DNA of 33,545 nt. It comes from Haematobacter missouriensis (GTDB lineage Bacteria; Pseudomonadota; Alphaproteobacteria; Rhodobacterales; Rhodobacteraceae). The stretch is from positions 1 through 33,545 of the forward strand of contig NZ_JFGS01000037.1 in NCBI RefSeq assembly GCF_000740775.1, in the 5' to 3' direction. Below the pieces are notes generated by a model. The model did no database searches and was not told the origin of the DNA. It saw only the letters and a program-made list of their open reading frames with translations. A program made the translations under genes and the position numbers. Shown one piece after another: positions 23,863 to 32,918 of the stretch. Position 1 is the stretch's first letter, and each line of letters starts with the position of its first letter.

Positions 23863-26800
23863 TGAACTGCGTGTCCAAGGTACTGCAAGACGACGGTGCG
23901 CGCCGCGCCGCGATAAGCCTCCATGATCGCTCGATCCTGGTCGAGGCTGGCGCGGGCTCAGGCAAGACCGCCGTCATGGCTGGCCGCATCGCTGCCATGC
24001 TGGCCGAAGGCGTAGCGCCGTGCTCCATTGCCGCCGTCACCTTCACCGAACTCGCAGCGAGTGAGCTGCTATCGCGTGTCCGCGAGTTCGTCGCCGATCT
24101 CTCTGTCGGCACAATTGCGACCGAGCTGCGCGTGGCATTGCCTGATGGGTTGTGCAAGGCCCATCGCGACAATCTTGCCGCCGCCAGCGCAGCGATCGAC
24201 GAAATCACCTGCTCGACCATCCACGGCTTCTGCCAGCGCCTGATTAAGCCCTATCCGGCGGAGGCAGACATCGATCCTGGCGCAGGCGTCATGGATCGTA
24301 ACCAGGCCGATCTCACCTTCCTTGAGATTGTCGATGGTTGGCTGCGCGAACGCCTGTCGGGCGGTCAAGGCGGTGTCCTGGCCGAGATGGTGCTGCACAG
24401 CCCCGGTGAGACCGTGGCGCTCATCCACAAGATCGCCGAGAATATGCGCCGTCGCCCCACACTCACAGCGCCGCCAGTCTCTCCACTTGACGGCCACCTC
24501 GCGGCGTTCCGGCAAGCCACAGCGGATTTCGCGAGCTTTATGGAAGGCGTGGCTGCGGCCGAGCCAGAAACGGTTACAATCGTCGAGCGGCTGACCGAAA
24601 TGGCGGCCGACGTGGCGAACGGCCCTAATCCTGCGACGCCTGCGGGCCTTGTTCGGCTCCTGACCGCGCGACCACACCCGGACCTTTGCACCAAGACCGG
24701 CACCTTCGCGTCCTACCGCAAAAAGGGCAAATGGGCCGCTACAGCCAAACAGGCCGGCCTCTCCAAGGCCGATGGCGACCGGCTGAACGACACCGCCGAA
24801 ACACACTACACCTCTTGTTGCGACGCTTGGGTTTCATTGGCGCAGGCCGTCGCCGGTCATGCCCTGGCCGCGCTGATCGACGAAGCGCGTCCGATCCTGC
24901 AACGCTACCGCGACCACAAGCGCGCCAGCGCCCACCTCGACTTCGACGATCTGATTTTTGCTGCTCGCGACTTGCTCCGCGACCATGACGCCGTGCGCCA
25001 AGCTCTGGGACAGCGTTTCGCCCATGTCCTCGTCGACGAGTTTCAGGACACCGATCCCCTGCAAACAGAAATCTTCTGGCGGTTGTGTGGCGAGCCGGTC
25101 GATGACCATGATGACTGGACGCGGTTCCAAATCCGGCCGGGTGCGCTCTTCCTGGTCGGCGACCCCAAGCAGGCGATCTATCGCTTCCGGGGCGCCGATG
25201 TCGGCGCCTATGTGCAGGCACGTGATGCCTTCCGCGCCCAGGACGCCGACAGTCTCCTGTCGATCTCCACCAATTTCCGCTCCTGCGCCTCGATCCTCAC
25301 ATTCGTCAATGAACGCTTTGAGGCCGTTCCCTCGGCCGATGGCCAGCCGGGCTTCACCGCTCTCGACCCGTTCCATGACGATCGGGGCGGCCTGTGCGTG
25401 GCGGCTCTCGACATCGCCGTGGCCGACGAAAACGGCAAGGCCAGCGCCGAACAGCAGCGCGACGCCGAAGCCGACGCTATCGCCGAGCTGTGCGCCCGGC
25501 TGATCGAAAGCCACCCCATCATCGACCGTCGCAGCGGCGCAGAGCGCCCCTGCCAGCCGGGCGACATCGCCTTGCTGGCGCCAACGGGCGCGGAGCTGTG
25601 GCGCTATGAGGAAGCCCTGGAACGCCGCGGCATCCCTGTCGCGACCCAGGCCGGCAAGGGGCTGTTCCGCCGCCAGGAGGTGCAGGATCTGATCGCGCTG
25701 ACCCGCGTTCTGGCCGACCGCCGCGACACGCTCGCGCTCGGCGCGGTGCTGCGCGGGCCGCTGGTTGGCCTCACCGAAGAAAATCTGCTGGACATCATCT
25801 GGGGACTTCCCCGCTCGGAGGAACAACCGGATCGGATTCCGCGCCTGGACCTCAGCATCGACCCTGCTTTCATCATGCATCCGCTCGCGCGCGATGTCAT
25901 CGAGCGGCTGCAATCGCTCTCCCGGCGCGGCAACAGTACGACCCCGCACGAGCTACTCTCGCAGGCCGTAGACGTGTTGCGCGTCCGTCCGCTTCTCCTT
26001 GAGCGCCATCGCGGTCAGGCCGAGCGTGCGCTCGCCAATGTCGATCTCTATCTTAGTCTGTCGACTGGCTACGCTGTGCGCGGCCTGCGCGCCTTCTCCG
26101 AGGCGATGACAGCCGCGTGGTCCGACGAGGCCCGCGCAGTTGAGGGACGACCCGACGCGCAGGAGGAAGCGGTAGCGCTCTTCACCATGCACGCGGCCAA
26201 GGGGCTGGAATGGCCAATCGTCATTCCAATCAACACCATGACCGCCGTCATGGCGCCCGACAACGCCATTATCGAACGTCATACCGAGACCTTCTATTGC
26301 CCAGTTGTGGGCGTTACGCCCGAGGGTTACGAAACAGCGCGCCAAGCAGAGAAGGATGAGCTGGACCGCGAACGTATCCGGCTTTGGTATGTCGCGGCCA
26401 CTCGCGCCCGTGAACTCCTCGTCTTGCCTCGGCTCGATGTCACACCCTCGAAATCAGCTTGGATCGGTCTCGTCGACCTGTCGCTGGTCGACCTGCCAGG
26501 TCTGGATGTATCTCACCTGCCTGCCGGTCTCGCAGCCGCCGGTGCGAGCGCAGACAACACCCAGACACGTGCGAGCTTCGCCGAGGAAGCCGAAGCCATC
26601 AATGCCGCGCAGGCGCGGTTGACCTGGCTTACGCCCAGCCGTGACGAAAATGCCGCCGGAACCGTATTGCGAGACGAAGAAACCTCCCTCTGGACGGGAT
26701 CGTCCGATGACCCTGGCCCCGCGCTGGAAACCGCTGCCCTCGTACAGGGCGGCCGCGAGCGGGGGCTGATCCTCCACAAGCTCATGGAAGAGGTGCTGAC

Positions 26801-27251
26801 AGGTGAAGTCCAAGAAGCGGAGGCCGCCCTGACCAAACGAGCTGGCGAGCTTATCCGTGCCCTCGGCAAGGCTCCGGCTGCCGACGCGGCGACAGGACTA
26901 TCGGCGCTGGAATTGGCGGCCTGCGTGACCCGAACTCTTGCTTTGCCTGAAGTCAAAGCCTTGCGGCCGGAACTTGTTGCCGAATTTCCTGTCTACTCCG
27001 TACAGATGTCCGACGGCGTGGAAATCGCGACGGTCGGGATCGCTGACGCCCTGACCCTGACGGCCGAGGGCCGCCCCGCCGTCATAGTGGACTGGAAAAG
27101 CGATGTGACGCCGACGGCGGAGAAACTCGATCATTATCGCGCACAGGTAAGGGCCTATCTCGACATGACCGGGGCAGAGCGCGGATTGATTGTGCTGATG
27201 ACACCCGGAGGGGTCATACCAGTTCTGCCCTCACAAAGTTCCGCGTTGTAA
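23859..27251 (+). CDS. AddA-like UvrD/Rep helicase with C-terminal RecB nuclease
   Basis: This 1130-residue SF1A helicase-nuclease shows Walker A EAGAGSGKT (31-37), motif Ia VTFTELAASEL and motif II VLVDEFQDTDPLQ (D393, E394). Motif III follows as FLVGDPKQAIYRFRGADV, motif V as FTMHAAKGLEWPIV and motif VI as LWYVAATRARELL. The C-terminal nuclease is intact: GIADAL (D1063), VIVDWKSD (D1078, K1080) and HYRAQVRAYL. It would pair with the AddB-like protein to unwind and degrade DNA ends. The ATG overlaps the upstream stop as ATGA after GGGAGGCGG; a second ATG follows directly. A 72-bp gap then precedes sir2, where a new promoter is possible but not evident. Confidence 0.9.
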   Translation: MMNCVSKVLQDDGARRAAISLHDRSILVEAGAGSGKTAVMAGRIAAMLAEGVAPCSIAAVTFTELAASELLSRVREFVADLSVGTIATELRVALPDGLCKAHRDNLAAASAAIDEITCSTIHGFCQRLIKPYPAEADIDPGAGVMDRNQADLTFLEIVDGWLRERLSGGQGGVLAEMVLHSPGETVALIHKIAENMRRRPTLTAPPVSPLDGHLAAFRQATADFASFMEGVAAAEPETVTIVERLTEMAADVANGPNPATPAGLVRLLTARPHPDLCTKTGTFASYRKKGKWAATAKQAGLSKADGDRLNDTAETHYTSCCDAWVSLAQAVAGHALAALIDEARPILQRYRDHKRASAHLDFDDLIFAARDLLRDHDAVRQALGQRFAHVLVDEFQDTDPLQTEIFWRLCGEPVDDHDDWTRFQIRPGALFLVGDPKQAIYRFRGADVGAYVQARDAFRAQDADSLLSISTNFRSCASILTFVNERFEAVPSADGQPGFTALDPFHDDRGGLCVAALDIAVADENGKASAEQQRDAEADAIAELCARLIESHPIIDRRSGAERPCQPGDIALLAPTGAELWRYEEALERRGIPVATQAGKGLFRRQEVQDLIALTRVLADRRDTLALGAVLRGPLVGLTEENLLDIIWGLPRSEEQPDRIPRLDLSIDPAFIMHPLARDVIERLQSLSRRGNSTTPHELLSQAVDVLRVRPLLLERHRGQAERALANVDLYLSLSTGYAVRGLRAFSEAMTAAWSDEARAVEGRPDAQEEAVALFTMHAAKGLEWPIVIPINTMTAVMAPDNAIIERHTETFYCPVVGVTPEGYETARQAEKDELDRERIRLWYVAATRARELLVLPRLDVTPSKSAWIGLVDLSLVDLPGLDVSHLPAGLAAAGASADNTQTRASFAEEAEAINAAQARLTWLTPSRDENAAGTVLRDEETSLWTGSSDDPGPALETAALVQGGRERGLILHKLMEEVLTGEVQEAEAALTKRAGELIRALGKAPAADAATGLSALELAACVTRTLALPEVKALRPELVAEFPVYSVQMSDGVEIATVGIADALTLTAEGRPAVIVDWKSDVTPTAEKLDHYRAQVRAYLDMTGAERGLIVLMTPGGVIPVLPSQSSAL

Positions 27252-27323
27252 CGCTGTTCAAGCAGGCAATCTTATTCGAACATCAAACACAATTACTTAG
27301 GTGCGGGGAAGGCAACAGGAACG

Positions 27324-28547
27324 ATGAGCGCATTAGATACGGTGCACAATCCAGATCGTTTTATGGCGGATCTTCGCCAGATCTTGTCACAAGGTCGCAA
27401 ACGCATTGGTGTTCTGATCGGCGCGGGTGGCCCCCTATCCGTAAGAGTAGATGCACACGGCAAACTTGACCCCACAGGTCAGCCGCTGATCCCGGGTGTA
27501 AATGTTCTGACAGACCAGGCGTTGGTGAACCTTACCGGAACGGAAGCAACCGCAGCGGCTGCAATCCGCAACTCGCTGCCGGATGGCGGCAACATCGAGA
27601 CCATATTGTCCAAGGTTCGTCTCCTTCAGACAGCGCTGGGGGACACGCCAATGCACGGACTGGATGGTGCAGGCTATGCTGGGTTGGGGAAGTCGATTTG
27701 CGCAGCTATCGGAGAGATCGTCGGCGCCAAGCTACCTGAAGGTCGAACGCCATATCACGAACTGGTCTCTTGGGTGAGCGGTACGCAGCGAGCCCATCCC
27801 ATAGAAATATTCACGACAAACTACGACCTATTGATTGAATCCGCCTTCGAGCAGGCAAAAGCACCGTATTTCGACGGCTTTTCTGGGGGACATGCACCCT
27901 TTTTTGATCCGGTCACTGTGGAAGGCAACGATTTGCCCCCGCGTTGGTCGCGCGTTTGGAAACTGCACGGATCACTCGGCTGGAAAAGTGACAATGGTAC
28001 TGTGGTGAGGAGCGGAGGTGCAGATTGTACCGAACTCGTATATCCAGACCACCTGAAATACGATCTCACTCAGAAGCAGCCTTATGCGGCGTTGTTCGAA
28101 AGACTGAAGCGGTTTTTGTTGACCCCGGACACGGTACTTCTGACGACGGGCTTCTCGTTTCGAGATGCCCATATCTGTGCGGTGCTGGGCGAGGCGCTCG
28201 CAATGAATGCCAATGCAGCGGTCATCGCGTTGCAATTCCAAACTCTTGCTGAAGAGGAGCCCGCACGGAAGCTTGCGTTCGAACACCCAAACCTGTCGGT
28301 TTACGCCTCGGATGCCGCTGTAATCGGCGGTATTTCCGGACAGTGGCGATTGGGTGATTTGCCCAAGAACTGGGGGGATATCCGTTCAAGTTTCTGGGGC
28401 AAACGTGGCAGCGGAGATGGCTTTCTCCTGGGCGACTTTGCAAGTTTTAGTCGCTTCTGCGCGCTGTCTTACTCACCGGACCTGGCTCGCCAAGCTGCCG
28501 CGGGTCTCGTGGTTGACGACGCTGATCCGACTGAGGTGCCGGCATGA
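27324..28547 (+). CDS. SIR2-family protein of a SIR2-HerA pair
   Basis: This 407-residue protein has a SIR2-type NAD+-binding fold: GVLIGAGGPLS (GAG at 33-35), IFTTNYDLLIE (TNYD at 165-168) and the catalytic HG in VWKLHGSLGW (H215). SIR2 proteins in defence systems hydrolyse NAD+ to stop phage growth, often in complex with a HerA ATPase (the SIR2-HerA or Nezha system). The herA start overlaps its stop as ATGA. AGGA lies a few bases before the ATG. Base composition is somewhat less GC-rich than in the AddA-like gene, so this pair may have joined the operon as a module. NADase activity is inferred from the family. Confidence 0.88.
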   Translation: MSALDTVHNPDRFMADLRQILSQGRKRIGVLIGAGGPLSVRVDAHGKLDPTGQPLIPGVNVLTDQALVNLTGTEATAAAAIRNSLPDGGNIETILSKVRLLQTALGDTPMHGLDGAGYAGLGKSICAAIGEIVGAKLPEGRTPYHELVSWVSGTQRAHPIEIFTTNYDLLIESAFEQAKAPYFDGFSGGHAPFFDPVTVEGNDLPPRWSRVWKLHGSLGWKSDNGTVVRSGGADCTELVYPDHLKYDLTQKQPYAALFERLKRFLLTPDTVLLTTGFSFRDAHICAVLGEALAMNANAAVIALQFQTLAEEEPARKLAFEHPNLSVYASDAAVIGGISGQWRLGDLPKNWGDIRSSFWGKRGSGDGFLLGDFASFSRFCALSYSPDLARQAAAGLVVDDADPTEVPA

Positions 28548-30379
28548 GTGCAACCGACCCTACTTATCTCGGAAGGGTAAGTGCTGTTTCCGGCTCGACC
28601 ATCACCGTAAGGCTGGCAGAATCCCTCTCGTCCGGACTGGCAATGATAGCTGGTCATACCTACCGTGTTGGTCAGGTCGGGAGCTTTGTCCGTATACCTC
28701 TTGGCTATCAGGACCTCTACGGTGTTGTTGCCGAGATTGGGGCGGGAGCTGTGACGGATGCCGTTGCCGTTCTGGAAGCCGACGGGCAGGACACCGGGCG
28801 CTGGATGCGGGTCGAACTGGCTGGCGAAGCCACAGGCGAATATTTTGAGCGTGGCCTCAGTCAACATCCCAATGTTGATGATGCAGTCCATTTGGTGACC
28901 CAGAAAGATCTCCTCCGCATATATGGCGGGACAGAGGAAGATCAGGTCGAAATTGGAACGCTTTCAAGCGCCGAGAATATCATTGTGCGGCTGTCACTCG
29001 ACGCGCTTGTAACTCGCCACAGCGCCATCGTCGGTTCGACGGGCTCAGGTAAGTCAACAACCGTTGCGAGTATACTGCGTTCCATAGTTCGCTCGTCGGA
29101 TAGTGTAGCCACTAGCGGCGCCCGGATACTTCTATTGGATGTGCACGGGGAGTATTCCGCTGCACTCGGAGATCTCGCCAAAACGTTCAGTGCTACGCCG
29201 TCCCCCGGTGAGGAGCCTCTGTTTGTGCCCTATTGGGCGCTGGAAGCTGAAGAACTGCTCGACTTCATCGCTGGCAGCCTCAGCGACAATCATCTGATGG
29301 CGTTTACCGACAAGATTCAGGAGTTGAAACAAAACCGGCTGGGCGCTGGCGCACTGCCCGGGCTCGACCCTCAATCCCTCACGGTTGACAGTCCGGTGCC
29401 GTTCTCGCTGAAGCAGCTCTGGTATGACCTGATTGACTTTGAAACAGCCACATTCACCGGGCCGCAGCGCGACCAGCCTGCACTCGAAGCAGCGGGCAAC
29501 CCGGAAACTTTAACCGCTCCTCGATACACGCCGCACGCTATGGGAGCTGCTGGGCCGTTCCTCAATCAGGCCGCTAAGGGCATCCGCCGCCCGCTTAACC
29601 TGCTGCGCTCTCGTCTTCTGGACCGGCGGTACGACTTTGTCCTCCATCCCGGCCCTTGGGAGCCCGACCTCGCCGGGCAAACGGCACAGGATCTTGATAC
29701 GCTGCTCGCCGGCTGGCTTGGTCACGACCGCCCAATCACAATCCTTGATCTCTCCGGGGTACCCAGCAGCGTCTTGGTCCGGCTGATTGGTTCCATACTC
29801 CGCGTTGTCTACGAGGCGCTCTATTGGAGCCGGGAAAAGACAGAAGGTGGCGTGCTCCGGCCCCTGCTGATCGTGATGGAGGAAGCCCATCGGTACGTGG
29901 GCCCAGATAGCGGCAATGTCGCTGCGGATGTCGTGAAGCGCATCGCAAAAGAGGGTCGCAAGTACGGAGTTGGAGCCATGCTCGTCTCGCAGCGCCCTTC
30001 CGAAATCGATGAGACTATCCTCTCCCAGTGCGGAACGCTCATAGCACTGCGCCTCTCCAACCCAGCCGATCGCGGCCGCGTGAAGGGTGCTCTTCCTGAC
30101 AATTTATCAGGCCTCATGGACCTACTGCCAGTCTTGCGGACGGGGGAGACCATCATCTCTGGTGAAGCCGCACGACTGCCCGTGCGTTGCCGTGTATCGC
30201 TTCCCCCGGCAGATCGCTTGCCGCGCAGTTCTGACCCCGAAGTAAGCGCAGCTTGGCGGACCCGACGCGTGGCGGAAGGCTATGATCGCATGGTGGCGTC
30301 GTGGCGGGCGCAACGAACAACCGCTGTCGTACGGAACATTGCAATAGATCGAACTCCCATCAACGAAGATGAGCAATAG
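28544..30379 (+). CDS. HerA-type hexameric ATPase (DUF87) of a SIR2-HerA pair
   Basis: This 611-residue protein opens with a HAS-barrel-like segment (YLGRVSAVSGSTITVRL). It has Walker A AIVGSTGSGKST (164-171), ILLLDVHGEYS, and Walker B LLIVMEEAHRYVG (E446, E447). These are followed by the FtsK/HerA blocks KRIAKEGRKYGVGAMLVSQR and TLIALRLSNPADR. HerA forms DNA-pumping hexamers; partnered with SIR2 it assembles the defence complex and couples DNA sensing to NAD+ loss. It overlaps sir2 by 4 bp and is followed after 8 bp by the KTSC gene, whose AGGAAG ribosome site starts inside the herA stop. Confidence 0.92.
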   Translation: MSATDPTYLGRVSAVSGSTITVRLAESLSSGLAMIAGHTYRVGQVGSFVRIPLGYQDLYGVVAEIGAGAVTDAVAVLEADGQDTGRWMRVELAGEATGEYFERGLSQHPNVDDAVHLVTQKDLLRIYGGTEEDQVEIGTLSSAENIIVRLSLDALVTRHSAIVGSTGSGKSTTVASILRSIVRSSDSVATSGARILLLDVHGEYSAALGDLAKTFSATPSPGEEPLFVPYWALEAEELLDFIAGSLSDNHLMAFTDKIQELKQNRLGAGALPGLDPQSLTVDSPVPFSLKQLWYDLIDFETATFTGPQRDQPALEAAGNPETLTAPRYTPHAMGAAGPFLNQAAKGIRRPLNLLRSRLLDRRYDFVLHPGPWEPDLAGQTAQDLDTLLAGWLGHDRPITILDLSGVPSSVLVRLIGSILRVVYEALYWSREKTEGGVLRPLLIVMEEAHRYVGPDSGNVAADVVKRIAKEGRKYGVGAMLVSQRPSEIDETILSQCGTLIALRLSNPADRGRVKGALPDNLSGLMDLLPVLRTGETIISGEAARLPVRCRVSLPPADRLPRSSDPEVSAAWRTRRVAEGYDRMVASWRAQRTTAVVRNIAIDRTPINEDEQ

Positions 30380-30387
30380 GAAGACAC

Positions 30388-30544
30388 ATGCTTAGAGACC
30401 CTGTTTCCTCCAGCAACATCGCGTCCATCGGCTACGATCCCGGTAGTGAAACGCTGGAAATCGAGTTCACGAACGGCTCGATATACCAGTATTTCAACGT
30501 ACCTGCCGGATTGCATGAGCAGCTAATGGCAGCTCCGTCAAAAG
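30388..30544 (+). pseudogene. KTSC-domain protein, N-terminal part, interrupted by IS66-C
   Basis: This is a small gene with ATG at 30388 behind AGGAAG, encoding MLRDPVSSSNIASIGYDPG, TLEIEFTNGSIYQYFNVP and an end at APSKG. This is the KTSC domain, found alone or at the C-terminus of some lysyl-tRNA synthetases. IS66-C cuts it after base 30544; the rest is at 32919-32974. Rejoined, it encodes 70 residues ending FLNTYIRNAYPYSRVG, a complete domain. The disrupted frame now stops inside the IS at 30561 and would give 57 residues lacking the conserved YIR/YPY end. Its position at the end of the operon suggests an accessory role; function is unknown. Confidence 0.85.
30537..30544 (+). repeat. Target site duplication of IS66-C (left copy), GTCAAAAG
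   Basis: Exact 8-bp direct repeat with 32911-32918, flanking IS66-C. Removing the element and one copy restores the KTSC reading frame. Confidence 0.95.
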
Positions 30545-30592
30545 GTAACCGTCCGGTCTAACCGCTCTGCCGCGGTGTGAGAGTGCGGGATA

Positions 30593-30988
30593 GTGTCCAC
30601 CATTGATAGTGGACACTGTGGTGATGACGTGGCGCGTCGGACGAAGCGGCTTTGGACGGATGAGGAGAAGCGGTCGATCTGCTTCCAGACGGCGGCGCCG
30701 GGGGTATCGGTCGCCCAGGTGGCGCGGCGCTACGCGGTGAATGCGAACTTGATCTTCAAGTGGCTGCGCGATCGCCGTTACGCGCCGGACCCCGCCTCGG
30801 CTCTTCCCCCGTCAGAGGAGGCGCGCTTTCTGCCTGTGGAGATTGTCGCGGAGACCAGGTCTGCCCGGGCAACACCTGCCGCCGACAACCACATCGAGAT
30901 CGAATTGGCGGGCGGGCACCGGATGCGCATCAGCGGGAGCTATGATCCCGAGGCTCTGGCGCGGCTGATCCGGGGCGTGACGGCGTGA
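30593..30988 (+). CDS. tnpA: IS66 TnpA (IS66-C)
   Basis: This 131-residue TnpA begins with GTG in the frame chosen. The conserved part starts at [15 protein letters not shown], and a GTG just before RRTKR is an alternative start. The HTH reads [21 protein letters not shown]. The C-terminal block ([19 protein letters not shown], then ALARLIRGV) is typical. It overlaps tnpB by 4 bp (GTGA). It differs from the IS66-A protein in both halves. Confidence 0.82.
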   Translation: MSTIDSGHCGDDVARRTKRLWTDEEKRSICFQTAAPGVSVAQVARRYAVNANLIFKWLRDRRYAPDPASALPPSEEARFLPVEIVAETRSARATPAADNHIEIELAGGHRMRISGSYDPEALARLIRGVTA

Positions 30989-31332
30989 TCCCGGTTCCGG
31001 CGAACACGCGGGTCTGGCTGGCGGCGGGCGCCACCGACATGCGCAAGGGGTTCACGGCACTGGCGGCGCAGGCCGAGGCGGTGCTGAAGCAGGACCCGTT
31101 CGCCGGGCATCTGTTCGTCTTCCGTGGCCGTCGGGGCGATCTGGTGAAGGTGATCTGGTGGGATGGCCAAGGCGCGTGCATGTTCATGAAGCGGCTGGAG
31201 AAGGGTCGGTTCGTCTGGCCCTCGGCCAAGGAGGGCAAGGTGGCTTTGTCGCCTGCGCAACTGTCGATGCTGCTGGAAGGCATCGACTGGCGGGCACCGG
31301 AACGGACGTGGCGGCCTCTGGCGGCGGGATAG
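30985..31332 (+). CDS. tnpB: IS66 accessory protein TnpB (IS66-C)
   Basis: This 115-residue protein starts with GTG overlapping the tnpA stop. It carries the family blocks [38 protein letters not shown] and [10 protein letters not shown]. TnpB is needed for transposition together with TnpA and TnpC. A 58-bp gap separates it from tnpC. Confidence 0.9.
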   Translation: MIPVPANTRVWLAAGATDMRKGFTALAAQAEAVLKQDPFAGHLFVFRGRRGDLVKVIWWDGQGACMFMKRLEKGRFVWPSAKEGKVALSPAQLSMLLEGIDWRAPERTWRPLAAG

Positions 31333-31390
31333 TCCACGGCGCCTGCAATCAGTGATTCCCACAAGTAATACAGTGGGATAAACTTTCCGC

Positions 31391-32890
31391 ATGCTCACCC
31401 AGGCCCTGACATTGCCGGAAGACCCCGAGGAGCTGCGCAGCTTCACCGCGCGGCTTCTGGCCGAGGTGAAGGCCCAGGCGATCCTGATCGAGAAGCTCCG
31501 GCATCAGCTGGCCGGGCACCGGGCGCACCGGTTTGGTGCGTCGTCCGAGACGGCGGAACAGTTGCAGCTGGCCCTTGAGACCAGCGAGATCGCCGCCGCC
31601 GCGATGACCGCGCGGATGAAGCTGCCGGACATCGAGGAGAAGGACAAACCCAAGCGTCGTCCGATCCCGGACCACATCCCGCGAATGGAGGTGGAGCTGA
31701 CACCGAGCACAGATGCCTGTGCCGATTGCGGCGGGCGCCTGCGCCGGATCGGGGAAGATGTGACGGAAGAGCTGGAATACGTTCCCGGGCGGTTCATCGT
31801 GAACCGGCTTGTCCGCCCTCGGCTGACCTGCTCGTGCTGTGAACGCTTCGTGCAGTCCCCACTGCCCTCGCGCCCGATCGAGCGCGGTCGCCCGGGGCCG
31901 GGCCTCCTCGCCCATGTCTTGGTGAGCAAGTATGCCGACCACCTTCCGCTCTACCGCCAGAGCCAGATCTTCGAGCGCGAAGGTCTCGACCTGGACCGGT
32001 CCACCCTGGCCGACTGGGTGGGCAAGAGCACGGCCCTGTTGGAGCCGCTGGCCGACGCCATCGGGCGCCATGTCTTCTCAGCCGAGGCGATCTTCGCCGA
32101 CGACACGCCGATCAGCATGCTGGCGCCCGGCACCGGCAAGACCCAGACCGCCCGGCTCTGGACCTATGCGCGCGACGAACGCCCTTGGGGCGGGCAGGCC
32201 CCACCGGCGGCATGGTATCGCTTCTCCGGTGACCGCAAGGGCCAGCATCCCAAGGACCACCTCGCCCGCTTCCGCGGCTGGATGCACGCCGACGGTTATG
32301 CCGGGTTCGAGGATCTCTACCGCTCCGGCACCATCCGCGAGGTCGCCTGCATGGCCCATGTCCGGCGAAAGTTCGTCGATATCCATCGGTCGCAGGGCTC
32401 CCCGATCGCCGGAGAGGCCATCGGCCGGATCGCACAGCTCTACGCCGTCGAGAAAGAAGCCCGAGGGTCGCCGCCAGACCGCCGCACGGAACTCCGCAAA
32501 GCTCACGCCGCCCCGGTCTTCGACGATCTGCAGCGATGGCTGGCCATGAGACTGACGGAAATCTCGGGCAAATCCCCGCTCGCGGCCGCCATCCGCTATG
32601 CCCTGACCCGAATGGACCGCCTGCGCCCCTACCTCGACCACGGCATCCTGGAGTTGGACAACAACACCGCCGAACGCGGCATGCGCGCCATCGCCCTCGG
32701 GCGGAAGAACTACCTCTTCGTCGGCTCCGAGGCGGGCGGCAACGCCGCTGCCATCGCCTACACCCTGATCGAAACGGCCAAGCTCAACGCCGTCGATCCC
32801 CACGCCTGGCTCGCTGACACTCTCGCCCGCATTCCCGACTACAAGATCACCAAGGTCGATGACCTGATGCCGTGGCGCTGGAACGGATAG
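31391..32890 (+). CDS. tnpC: IS66 DDE transposase TnpC (IS66-C)
   Basis: This 499-residue catalytic transposase has an N-terminal helical segment with HRFGASSE and a zinc-binding cysteine cluster (ACADCGGRLR, then LTCSCCERF). The shared block KYADHLPLYRQSQIFER follows. The catalytic core has D237 in IFADDTPISM, a second acidic residue in HADGYAGFEDL, and the Glu in LDNNTAERGMRAIALGRKN. The C-terminus KVDDLMPWRW is the usual IS66 ending. The frame is intact, so the element is probably active. Confidence 0.93.
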   Translation: MLTQALTLPEDPEELRSFTARLLAEVKAQAILIEKLRHQLAGHRAHRFGASSETAEQLQLALETSEIAAAAMTARMKLPDIEEKDKPKRRPIPDHIPRMEVELTPSTDACADCGGRLRRIGEDVTEELEYVPGRFIVNRLVRPRLTCSCCERFVQSPLPSRPIERGRPGPGLLAHVLVSKYADHLPLYRQSQIFEREGLDLDRSTLADWVGKSTALLEPLADAIGRHVFSAEAIFADDTPISMLAPGTGKTQTARLWTYARDERPWGGQAPPAAWYRFSGDRKGQHPKDHLARFRGWMHADGYAGFEDLYRSGTIREVACMAHVRRKFVDIHRSQGSPIAGEAIGRIAQLYAVEKEARGSPPDRRTELRKAHAAPVFDDLQRWLAMRLTEISGKSPLAAAIRYALTRMDRLRPYLDHGILELDNNTAERGMRAIALGRKNYLFVGSEAGGNAAAIAYTLIETAKLNAVDPHAWLADTLARIPDYKITKVDDLMPWRWNG

Positions 32891-32910
32891 CGGTCACGCC
32901 GGACGGTTAC

Positions 32911-32918
32911 GTCAAAAG
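32911..32918 (+). repeat. Target site duplication of IS66-C (right copy), GTCAAAAG
   Basis: Exact copy of 30537-30544, adjoining the right terminal repeat of IS66-C. Confidence 0.95.

Larger units (their letters stand above)
30545..32910 (+). mobile_element. IS66-C, complete IS66-family insertion sequence
   Basis: A 2366-bp element has terminal inverted repeats GTAACCGTCCGG exact over 12 bp and continuing imperfectly (TCTAACCGCT at the left versus CGTGACCGCT at the right). It carries tnpA, tnpB and tnpC, all open, and has a perfect 8-bp target duplication. The termini and proteins differ clearly from IS66-A and IS66-B, so it belongs to another IS66 branch. Perfect duplications and an exactly restorable target gene point to a recent insertion. 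Confidence 0.95.

Noticed and set aside
8727-30545. Defence island as a composite transposon between IS66-B and IS66-C
   Set aside because: The terminal repeats (GTAAGCGGCG versus GTAACCGTCC) and proteins differ, and IS66-C has its own target duplication, so the two elements inserted independently.
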